A DNA stretch of 64,000 bases, from contig NC_134958.1 of the NCBI RefSeq assembly GCF_965638725.1, forward strand, positions 22,165,964 to 22,229,963, given 5' to 3'. Positions within the stretch are counted from its first letter, which is position 1. Each line of letters begins with the position of its first letter. Source of the DNA: Aptenodytes patagonicus. Its lineage: Eukaryota > Chordata > Aves > Sphenisciformes > Spheniscidae. Positions 40,140-48,736 of the stretch are shown here, in pieces. The position numbers were made by a program, and so were the translations under genes. A model generated the notes under the pieces. That model made no database searches, was not told the DNA's origin, and saw only the letters and a program-made list of their open reading frames with translations.

Positions 40140-41619
40140 GTCGCCGCCGGTCCCCGGTGCCGCCGCAGACCCCGCCTCCGCGACCCGGAACCGCTCCCGG
40201 GCGGGGAGCCCTGGGCGGGCGGGAGGTGCCGCGGCCGCCCCGCCCGTCCCCGCCCCCGCGGCGGGGCCCTGCCCGGTGCGTTGGTGGGGGCCTCCCCCGA
40301 GGGGCTCTGCGACGGGGCAGGGGCCTTGGGGCCGGGACCCCGGCCCCAGCGGCCCCGGGAGCGCTGCCCGGCTGGGGGCCGGGGCAGGGGCCGGGGGTCC
40401 CGGGACCTGGAGCCCGGGGGCGGCCGCTGCCCCGCGGGAGGGGCCTCTTCGCCCCGCCCCTCGGCATGCCCCGCCCCTCCCCCTTCGCCCCGCCCGCCCC
40501 GTCCCCGCTGCTGCAGAGGTTCCCGGTGCTGCCCCGGCTCCTCCCGGAGCGGCGGCCCCGGCTCCCTCCTTACCCCTCCGCTCCTTCCCCCGGCCGGCAG
40601 CGGGCCCGCCCGCCCCACCGCCCCTCGCTGCGCCCGGCCCGGCCCGGCCCCAGCCCGGGGAGCCCCGGGGCGGGGGAGCCGCCGTGTCCCCGCTCCCCTC
40701 GGTGTCCCCCCTCCCCTCGGGGCCGCCGCCCCCGGCCCCGCCCTCGCCCTCCCGCGGGGAGGTGGCCCGGGCCCGGGCGGAAGGGGCCGGGAGCGGGAAG
40801 GGGCCGGGGCCGGGGCAGGAGCCCCCGGGGCAGGAGCGGGCTCGGCGGGGCCGGGCCCCTGGTGCCGTCCCGGCCCGCCCGGAGAGGCCGGGGCCGACCG
40901 TGAGGACCTCGGCGGCCACGGTGAGTGGGGCCGCCCCGAGCCCCGGCCCGAACCGGCCCCGCCCGGGAGCGGCCCCCGCGGCTGCGCGGAGCACAAGCGG
41001 CGGCCGAGCCGGGGCCGCTCCGCGCAGCGAGGGGCCGGGAGCGGCCGCCCCGAGCCCGGGTGAGGGGCGCCGGGGGCCGCGGGGGGTCCCGGGCCGGGCC
41101 CGGCTGCAGCGGGGCCGGGCGGGCCGGAGACCGGCGGGGGGCGGCTGCGGGCTCCCGGGGGCGGGGGGACCGGGGGGGGTCTCGGCTCGGCCGGGCCGGG
41201 CCGGGCGACGCTGCTCGCCGACGGGGGCTGGGGCGGCCCGGCAGAGCCGGGGGACCCGGGCGGGGCGAGGCGGCCGGCGGGGCTGGACCCCGCGGGCGGA
41301 GGCCGGGCTCCCTGCCCGCAGGAGGACGAGGCGACCCCGGGCTCCCGCCCGCACCGGCTCCTGGCTCCTGGCTGCGGACGGGCCCCGGCCCCCTGCCCGG
41401 CCCCGGCCCCCTGCCCGGCGGCGCTGGCCCTGCAGCCCCGGGACGCCCCGTTACAGCTCCAGCTCACGCACGCTTTGCCGCGGCTCCCGGCTGTCCCGGC
41501 TCCGCTGACGGACGCTCCAGCTCGGCAGCAGCTCGGCTCCAGCCCCGCCGTCGCCGGTTCGGCTCCGGCCCTGCAGCCTTTCGGGCCCTGCCCCGCGGTC
41601 TTGATCCCGGCCCCGGCGC

Positions 41620-42520
41620 CTTTGCTCCAGCTCCAGCACCGCGGTCGGTACGTCAGCTCCAGCTCCGCACCGTGTCAGCCCCGGCCCCACAGCATTTACT
41701 CCAGCTCTAGCCCGGAGGGATCTGTTTCAGCTTTAGTCCTGGCGCCTGTATGTCAGCCCCAGCCCTACGGTATTTCTTTCAGCTCCAGCCCCTTCCCCAG
41801 AGTGTTTCTTTCAGCTCCAGCCCCAGGGTCTTTACTTCAGCTCCAGCTCTAGTCTCCATTTCAGCCCCTGCCCTGCAGTCTCCATTTCAGCTCCAGCCCC
41901 TTCCCCAGGGTCTTTATTTCAGCTCCAGCCCTGTGGTCGGCATTTCAGCCCCAGCCCTGCAGTCTTCATCTCAGCTCTGTGATGTTTCAGCTCCAGCTCT
42001 ATTTATTTCAGCTCCAGCTCTGCGCTGATCCAGCCCCAGCTCCAGCCCTACAGTCTTTATTTCAGCCCCAGCCCTGCGGTCTGTGTTTCGGCTCCAGCCC
42101 CACACTCTGGATTCTGGCTCTAACCCTGCAGCGTTTATTCTGGCTCTAGCCCCTGCCGTACAGTCTTTATTCCAGCTCCAGCCCTGCAGTCTTTATTCCA
42201 GCTCTGCGTCACGTCAGCTCCAGCCCCAGGGTCAGTGCTTCTGCCCCAGCCCCAAACTACGTATTTCAGCCCCAGCCCTCCAGCCCGGTGGTGGTTCAGC
42301 CCCAGCGTATTTATTCCAGCTCTGTGACCTCTCGGCTCCAGCCCCACACTCTTTATTTCAGCTCCAGGGTCCCTAGTCCAGCTCCAGCCCCGCTGTGTTT
42401 ATGTCACCTTCGGCCCTACAATCTTTATTTCAGGTCTGGCTTCACCCTGACACATTTCACTTCAGCACCGGCCCTACGGCCTTTAGTACGGCTCCAGCTC
42501 CGCATCCTTCCCGCAGCCAG
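41620..42520 (+). repeat. Degenerate tandem array, left arm: repeated TTTATTTCAG-CTCCAGCCC motif
   Basis: About 900 bp of irregular units, mostly 25-50 bp, built around TTTATTTCAGCTCCAGCCC with variants TTTATTCCAG and TTTCTTTCAG. On the plus strand each unit looks like a polypyrimidine tract plus AG, i.e. a 3' splice site. On the minus strand about nine units contain AATAAA. No coding sense is apparent. The mirror copy is at 46080-47110. Confidence 0.85.
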
Positions 42521-42599
42521 CTGCTCCTGGGTCTCCCGGCAGCGCTGGGGCTGGTGACAAGGTCACAAATCAGTCACTGCCAGCACTGTCCCAGCACTG

Positions 42600-42605
42600 A
42601 ATAAA
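42600..42605 (+). terminator. AATAAA in CTGAATAAAGCG, left arm, inward-reading
   Basis: Plus-strand poly(A) hexamer following the degenerate array, in the 12-mer CTGAATAAAGCG (42597-42608). Its mirror copy is at 45979-45984. Confidence 0.45.
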
Positions 42606-43269
42606 GCGTTGACCCCCCCAGCCCCTTTCGCCCAGAGACTCTCATGCGTTGAGTTCGGCCTGGCGCAGGCCAGAGCCTGGGGGGCAAATGCCACCGGACC
42701 CCCACCTCTGGTGAGGGGCCCGCAGCCCTGCCCCCCACCCACCTACCCGCAGCCCTGCCCCCCACTCTTGCCCCCCACCCACTTGCCCACAGCCCCCCCG
42801 GGGAGCCCCCAGGTTTGGGGGCTGGGACTGGCCTCTCGGCCTCCCCTTCCCCACCCCAAAAGGTGGCACTCGGGCTGGTTCCAAGCCTCGGACCCGCAGC
42901 CCTGGGCCCCAACCCCCCCAGCTCGTGTTCGGGCCCAGACCCGCAGCCCTCGGCTCCCTTTCCACGCTCTGAAAGTGCAGCAGGCGCTTCGTCTTCCTTC
43001 TGAGCTGCCGAACCCCCGACCGAGCCGGGGTTTTCAGCCCCAAACCAGCCCCCGGGCTCATCCTCGGGCTCCGACACGCAGCACTCGGTCCCCGCTCAGG
43101 GGGCTGCAGCCCCCCCGAGGCAGCCCCCGGCCCCGGGGTGACGGGGAAGGGGGAGCACGTCCACCCGCAGCCCGGGGCCCCAGGCGGGGAGCACTCGGGG
43201 GCTGGGGGCACCTCCCCGGGGAGGGGCCGGCCCCGGGGCCGGGGCCAGCGTGGCTGCCCGCGGTTGCGC

Positions 43270-43275
43270 TTTATT
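43270..43275 (-). terminator. AATAAA in CTGAATAAAGCG, left arm, outward-reading
   Basis: Minus-strand hexamer in the same 12-mer context (43267-43278), converging on the signal at 42600. It follows a less GC-rich stretch that contains AAGGATAATCC and GCGTAACGCGC. Confidence 0.45.
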
Positions 43276-43834
43276 CAGCTGTCGTTATCGCGCGTTACGC
43301 TTGCGACAGCGCAATGAGAGACGAGCGGCGGCTCTAGGATTATCCTTAACGGGGGTGTTATTCCGGGCCCGGGCCCCAGCCCCGCCAGCGCCCCCCCACC
43401 CCGCCCGGGAACCCCCCGCCCCCGGGCAGCGGCCGGTGCCCTTCGCCGCCCCCGCGGGCCCCGGGACCCGCTCGGCGCCGCGCCAGCCTCCGGGGCCACC
43501 GCCGCCGCCCGACCCCAGCGGGGAGCAGCCGGCGGGACGGGGCCACACTCCCCCGCCGGGCACGGACCCGGGCACGGGCACGGACCGGCACCCCCGCCCG
43601 GGCCGGCTCTCCCCCGCACCGCCTCCCGCCCGGGGCGCCCGGCCGCGCCGCTCCAGGCCCCGGAGCGGAGGCTCCGGCCCGGCCGGACACCGCGGGCCCG
43701 CGGCCGGCCAGCGCCGCCCGCCGCCCCGCTCCCGGCGCTCCCCGGCCCGCGGAGCGGCACCACCGGCAGCACCCGCCGCGCCCCACGACCGCCCCCGCCC
43801 GCCCGCGCACGCGCTCTACCGCCGCCGCCCGCCC

Positions 43835-44110
43835 CGCCCCGCCCCGCCCCGCCAATCCCGACCCCAGGCAGCGCCCGGCCCCGCCAATCCCGGCCCGCCC
43901 GTTCCCGCCCCGCCCGTCTCCGCTCCGCCCAATCCTGACACTCCCCGCCCCGCCCGTCTCCGTCTCCGCCCGTCTCCGCCCCGCCCAATCCCGGCGCACC
44001 CGCCCCGCCCCATCCCGTCTCCGCTCCGCCCAATCCTGACACTCTCGGCCCCGCCCCACCCCGCCCGTCCCCGCCCCGCCCAATCCCGGCCCGTCCCTTC
44101 CATCCGGCCC
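43835..44110 (-). promoter_or_regulatory. CCAAT/GC-box array, left side of the palindrome core
   Basis: Repeated CCAAT (CCGCCCAATCCCG and CCGCCAATCCCG forms on the plus strand) together with CCCGCCC GC boxes. Mirror copy of 44455-44700. The pairing of NF-Y-type and Sp1-type motifs resembles a CpG promoter expanded into a tandem array. Transcription outward (minus) is inferred from the poly(A) signal at 43270-43275. Confidence 0.55.
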
Positions 44111-44190
44111 CGCCTCCCCCTCCCTCCTCCCCGCCGCCCCCTCCCCCGGAGGCCCCGATCGCGCCGCCGCCGCCCCGGGAGGGCGCGGGG

Positions 44191-44379
44191 TCCCGGCAGG
44201 CGGTGCTGGGCCCGGGGGATGGCGGGGGGGGCTCCGCAGCGAGGCCGCTCCCGGTCCCCGTGCAAGCCCCCAGAGCCGGGAAGCACCGGAGCCCCCAGCG
44301 GCCCCGCGCCGCCGGGACCGCCCGGGCCGCGAGCTCTCCGGGGAGGGGGCGGGAACCGGGGTCCCTGCGCCTCCGGCCG
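44191..44379. other. Loop (non-symmetrical spacer) of the inverted repeat
   Basis: About 190 bp between the arms that do not pair with each other. Extremely GC-rich (poly-G at about 44224-44231, GGGCCCGGGGG). Nothing recognised. Edges are approximate because both arms end in low-complexity GCC/CCG runs. Confidence 0.6.
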
Positions 44380-44454
44380 GGCCGAGCTTCCCGGAGCGGC
44401 GGCGGCGGGATCGGGGCCTGCGGGGGCAGCGGGGCCGGGGAGCCGGGCGGGGCG

Positions 44455-44700
44455 GGGCCGGAGTGAAGGGACGGGCCGGGATTGGGCGGAGCGGGGACAG
44501 GCGGGGCGGGGCCGGATTGAAGGGACGGGCCGGGATTGGGCGGGGCGGAGACGGGCGGAGACGGAGACGGGCGGGGCGGGGAGTGACAGGATTGGGCGGA
44601 GCGGAGATGGGCGGGGCGGGAACGGGCGGGCCGGGATTGGCGGGGCCGGGCGCTGCCTGGGGTCGGGATTGGCGGGGCGGGGCGGGGCGGGGCGGGCGGC
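44455..44700 (+). promoter_or_regulatory. CCAAT/GC-box array, right side of the palindrome core
   Basis: At least six ATTGG (inverted CCAAT) motifs, most within GGGATTGGGCGGAGCGG or GGGATTGGCGGGGC, interspersed with GGGCGG boxes. The matching plus-strand poly(A) signal lies at 45256-45261, so a roughly 0.55-kb outward transcript is possible. No ATG-initiated reading frame of recognisable composition lies between them. Confidence 0.55.
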
Positions 44701-45255
44701 GGCGGCGGTAGAGCGCGTGCGCGGGCGGGCGGGGGCGGCCGTGCGGCGCGGCGGGTGCTGCCGGTGGTGCCGCTCCGCGGGCCGGGGAGCGCCGGGAGCG
44801 GGGCGGCGGGCGGCGCTGGCCGGCCGGCCGCGGGCCCGCGGTGTCCGGCCGGGCCGGAGCCTCCGCTCCGGGGCCTGGAGCGGCGCGGCCGGGCGCCCCG
44901 GGCGGGAGGCGGTGCGGGGGAGAGCCGGCCCGGGCGGGGGTGCCGGTCCGTGCCCGTGCCCGGGTCCGTGCCCGGCGGGGGAGCGTGGCCCCGTCCCGCC
45001 GGCTGCTCCCCGCTGGGGTCGGGCGGCGGCGGCGGCCCCGGAGGCTGGCGCGGCGCCGGGCGGGTCCCGGGGCCCGCGGGGGCGGCGAAGGGCACCGGCC
45101 GCTGCCCGGGGGCGGGGGGTTCCCGGGCGGGGTGGGGGGGCGCTGGCGGGGCTGGGGCCCGGGCCCGGAATAACACCCCCGTTAAGGATAATCCTAGAGC
45201 CGCCGCTCGTCTCTCATTGCGCTGTCGCAAGCGTAACGCGCGATAACGACAGCTG

Positions 45256-45261
45256 AATAAA
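45256..45261 (+). terminator. AATAAA in CTGAATAAAGCG, right arm, outward-reading
   Basis: Mirror of the minus-strand signal at 43270-43275, in the 12-mer at 45253-45264. Confidence 0.45.
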
Positions 45262-45580
45262 GCGCAACCGAGGGCAGCCACGCTGGCCCCGGCCCCGGGG
45301 CCGGCCCCTCCCCGGGGAGGTGCCCCCAGCCCCCGAGCGCTCCCCGCCTGGGGCCCCGGGCTGCGGGTGGACGTGCTCCCCCTTCCCCCTCACCCCGGGG
45401 CCGGGGGCTGCCTCGGGGGGCTGCAGCCCCCTGAGCGGGGACCGAGTGCTGCGTGTCGGAGCCCGAGGATGAGCCCGGGGGCTGGTTTGGGGCTGAAAAC
45501 CCCGGCTCGGTTGGGGGTTCGGCAGCTCAGAAGGAAGACGAAGCGCCTGCTGCGCTTTCAGAGCCTGGAAAGGGAGCCGA

Positions 45581-45674
45581 GGGCTGCGGGTCTGGGCCCG
45601 AACACGAGCTGGGGGGGTTGGGGCCCAGGGCTGCGGGTCTGGGCCCGAACACGAGCTGGGGGGGTTGGGGCCCA
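45581..45674 (+). repeat. 47-bp tandem duplication private to the right arm
   Basis: Two head-to-tail copies of a 47-bp unit starting GGGCTGCGGGTCTGGGCCCG. The corresponding left-arm place (about 42880-42960) has one copy. Confidence 0.85.
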
Positions 45675-45978
45675 GGGCTGTGGGGACAGGGCTCAGAACT
45701 GGCCCAAGTGCCACCTTTTGGGAGGGGGAAGGGGAGGCCGAGAGGCCAGTCCCAGCCCCCAAACCCCGGGGTGGGGGCTCCCCGGGGGAGCTGTGGGCAA
45801 GTGGGTGGGGGGCAAGAGTGGGGGGCAGGGCTGCGGGTAGGTGGGTGGGGGGCAGGGCTGCGGGCCCCTCACCGGAGGTGGGGGTTCGGTGGCGTTTGCC
45901 CCCAGGCGCTGGCCTGCGCCAGGCCGAACTCAACGCATGAGAGAGTCTCTGGGCGAAAGGGGCTGGGGGGGTCAACGC

Positions 45979-45984
45979 TTTATT
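45979..45984 (-). terminator. AATAAA in CTGAATAAAGCG, right arm, inward-reading
   Basis: Mirror of the plus-strand signal at 42600-42605, in the 12-mer at 45976-45987. Confidence 0.45.
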
Positions 45985-46079
45985 CAGTGCTGGGACAGTG
46001 CTGGCAGTGACTGATTTGTGACCTTGTCACCAGCCCCAGCGCTGCCGGGAGACCCAGGAGCAGCTGGCTGCGGGAAGGA

Positions 46080-47110
46080 TGCGGAGCTGGAGCCGTACTA
46101 AAGGCCGTAGGGCCGGTGCTGAAGTGAAATGTGTCAGGGTGGAGCCAGACCTGAAATAAAGATTGTAGGGCCGAAGGTGACATAAACACAGCGGGGCTGG
46201 AGCTGGACTAGGGACCCTGGAGCTGAAATAAAGAGTGTGGGGCTGGAGCCGAGAGGTCACAGAGCTGGAATAAATACGCTGGGGCTGAACCACCACCGGG
46301 CTGGAGGGCTGGGGCTGAAATACGTAGTTTGGGGCTGGGGCAGAAGCACTGACCCTGGGGCTGGGGCTGACGTGACGCAGAGCTGGAATAAAGACCGTGG
46401 GGCTGGAGCTGAATTAACGCAGAGCTGAGATGAAGACTGCAGGGCTGGAGCTGAAATACTGACCATGGCGCTGGAGCCGGAATAAAGACTGTAGGGCTGG
46501 GGCTGAAATAAAGACCCTGGGGCTGGGGCTGAAATAGTGACCTTAAGGCTGGAGCTGACACAACACAGAGCTGGAGCTGAAAGAAACACTCGGGGGAAGG
46601 GGATGGAGCTGAAAGAAATACCATAGGGCTGGAGCTGAAATAAAGACCGGGGGCTGGGGCTGAAACACCGACCGTAGGGCTGGAATAAAGACTGCAGGGC
46701 TGGAGCTGAACTAAAGACTGTACAGCAGGGGCTAGAGCCGGAATAAACGCTGCAGGGTTAGAGCCGGAATCCAGAGTGTGGGGCTGGAGCCGAAACACAG
46801 ACCGCAGGGCTGGGGCTGAAATAAAGACTGTAGGGCTGGAGCTGGGGCTGGACCAACGCAGAGCTGGAGCTGAAATAAATAGAGCTGGAGCTGAAACATC
46901 ACAGAGCTGAGATGAAGACTGCAGGGCTGGGGCTGAAATACCGACCACAGGGCTGGAGCTGAAACAAAAACCCTGGGGATGGGGCTGGAGCTGAAAGAAA
47001 TACCGTAGGGCTGGGGCTGACATACAGGCGCCAGGACTAAAGCTGAAACAGATCCCTCCGGGCTAGAGCTGGAGTAAATGCTGTGGGGCCGGGGCTGACA
47101 CGGTGCGGAG
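46080..47110 (-). repeat. Degenerate tandem array, right arm (mirror copy, longer)
   Basis: Mirror image of 41620-42520. On the plus strand the unit reads roughly GGGGCTGGAGCTGAAATAAAG. I count eleven AATAAA hexamers, at 46155, 46227, 46269, 46387, 46481, 46507, 46639, 46684, 46742, 46820 and 46874. The array has more units than the left copy, as expected for an unstable minisatellite. Confidence 0.85.
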
Positions 47111-48263
47111 CTGGAGCTGACGTACCGACCGCGGTGCTGGAGCTGGAGCAAAGGCGCCGGGGCCGGGGCCGGGATCAAGACCGCGGGGCAGGGCCCGAAA
47201 GGCTGCAGGGCCGGAGCCGAACCGGCGACGGCGGGGCTGGAGCCGAGCTGCTGCCGAGCTGGAGCGTCCGTCAGCGGAGCCGGGACAGCCGGGAGCCGCG
47301 GCAAAGCGTGCGTGAGCTGGAGCTGTAACGGGGCGTCCCGGGGCTGCAGGGCCAGCGCCGCCGGGCAGGGGGCCGGGGCCGGGCAGGGGGCCGGGGCCCG
47401 TCCGCAGCCAGGAGCCAGGAGCCGGTGCGGGCGGGAGCCCGGGGTCGCCTCGTCCTCCTGCGGGCAGGGAGCCCGGCCTCCGCCCGCGGGGTCCAGCCCC
47501 GCCGGCCGCCTCGCCCCGCCCGGGTCCCCCGGCTCTGCCGGGCCGCCCCAGCCCCCGTCGGCGAGCAGCGTCGCCCGGCCCGGCCCGGCCGAGCCGAGAC
47601 CCCCCCCGGTCCCCCCGCCCCCGGGAGCCCGCAGCCGCCCCCCGCCGGTCTCCGGCCCGCCCGGCCCCGCTGCAGCCGGGCCCGGCCCGGGACCCCCCGC
47701 GGCCCCCGGCGCCCCTCACCCGGGCTCGGGGTGGCCCCAGTCACCGTCGCCGCCGAGGTCCTCCAGGCCGGGCCCCGGGGCCGCGGCACGGTCGGCCCCG
47801 GCCTCTCCGGGCGGGCCGGGGCGGCACCAGGGGCCCGGCCCCGCCGAGCCCGCTCCTGCCCCGGGGGCTCCGGCCCCGCCGAGCCCGCTCCCGCCCCGGC
47901 CCCTTCCGCCCGGGCCCGGGCCGCCTCCCCGCGGGAGGGCGAGGGCGGGGCCGGGGGCGGCGGCCCCGAGGGGAGCGGGGATACCGAGGGGAGCGGGGAC
48001 ACGGCGGCTCCCCCGCCCCGGGGCTCCCCGGGCTGGGGCCGGGCCGGGCGCAGCGAGGGGCGGGGAGGGAGCGGGCGGGCCCGCTGCCGGCCGGGGGAAG
48101 GAGCGGGACGGAGGGAGCCGGAGCCGGGCCAGCACCGGGAACCTCCGCGGCAGCGGGGACGGGCGGGCGGGGCTTAAATGGGCGGGGAGATGGGCGGGGC
48201 GAAGGGAGAGGGGCGGGGCATGCCGAGGGGCGGGGCGGAGCCGGCGAGGGGTCCCCTCCCGCG

Positions 48264-48713
48264 GAGCACCCGCCGCGCCAGGCGCCGGCCGGGTGCCGGG
48301 GCTGCCTCTTGTCCCCTCCCAGGAGGGTCCCCCCAAGGTTCCCCCCCCCCTTCCAGGCGCCCTCCCGAAGGAATTGGGGTCCTTCCCTGGCTGAGCCGGA
48401 GCCCCCCGCCCCCTGCTCTGCCCCGCCCCCAGGAGCGGCGGGCGGAGGCCGGGGGACAGAGCTGGGATTCCTCTAGGCTGAGGGGACCGTCCCCAGTGTC
48501 ACCCAGGCAGAGCCGGCGGGGCAACCCTGGAACTGAGCCCCAAGGGAGGGCTGAAGCCCGGGTGGAGGTGTGGGGGACGCCCCCGGGAGCTGGGGGGCTC
48601 CGGCACCCCCACGACCACGTGCCGGGGATGGATGCATGAGCACCCAGCCCAGGCGTGTCCCCAGGGTGCCATCGCAGAGGGAGCGGCACGGACGCGGTTT
48701 GTCCTTCCCAGGC
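48264..48713. other. Gap between inverted repeat and ZP3 3' end
   Basis: GC-rich unique sequence of about 450 bp with no gene, repeat or RNA recognised. Confidence 0.4.
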
Positions 48714-48719
48714 TTTATT
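48714..48719 (-). terminator. ZP3 poly(A) signal AATAAA
   Basis: Minus-strand AATAAA only 17 bp past the ZP3 stop codon. A very short 3' UTR is typical of ZP genes. Confidence 0.85.
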
Positions 48720-48736
48720 AGGCTCTCGCCCCACGC

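Larger units (their letters stand above)
40432..44190 (+). repeat. Large inverted repeat, left arm (about 3.8 kb)
   Basis: Reverse complement of 44380-48263. Matching points pair around a centre near 44265: 43250 with 45281, 43077 with 45453, 42600 with about 45984, 41467 with 47312, and the CCTCGGCATGCCCCGCCCCT block near 40459-40478 with about 48214-48233. The inner part (43.25-43.70 kb against 44.83-45.28 kb) is nearly identical, with only a few substitutions by eye. The outer kilobase is more diverged, with indels. The arm starts about 290 bp from COMMD4 exon 1. Long open frames on both strands are explained by extreme GC content and the symmetry; no protein family is recognised. Confidence 0.9.
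44380..48263 (-). repeat. Large inverted repeat, right arm (about 3.9 kb)
   Basis: Reverse-complement copy of 40432-44190. It differs by a private 47-bp tandem duplication (45581-45674), by net extra sequence in the AATAAA-rich array (46.08-47.11 kb), and by lack of the stretch matching about 40.94-41.03 kb of the left arm. It ends about 450 bp from the ZP3 poly(A) signal. The private indels show that the two arms have changed separately. Confidence 0.9.

Noticed and set aside
44755-45246. Frame ending RLSLRCRKRNAR just before the outward AATAAA
   Set aside because: It lacks an ATG and resembles other GC-driven frames. Kept only as a possible non-coding transcript.
43250-45281. Near-identical 668-codon open frames on both strands across the palindrome
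   Set aside because: Created by extreme GC content (few stop codons) plus mirror symmetry. Composition is Pro/Arg/Ala/Gly-rich in every frame, with no domain and no codon bias.
45453-46010. Frame starting SEPEDEPGGWFG in the right arm (and mirror 42574-43077)
   Set aside because: It has no ATG start, is broken differently in the two arms by the 47-bp duplication, and runs into the convergent poly(A) region. Not treated as a gene.
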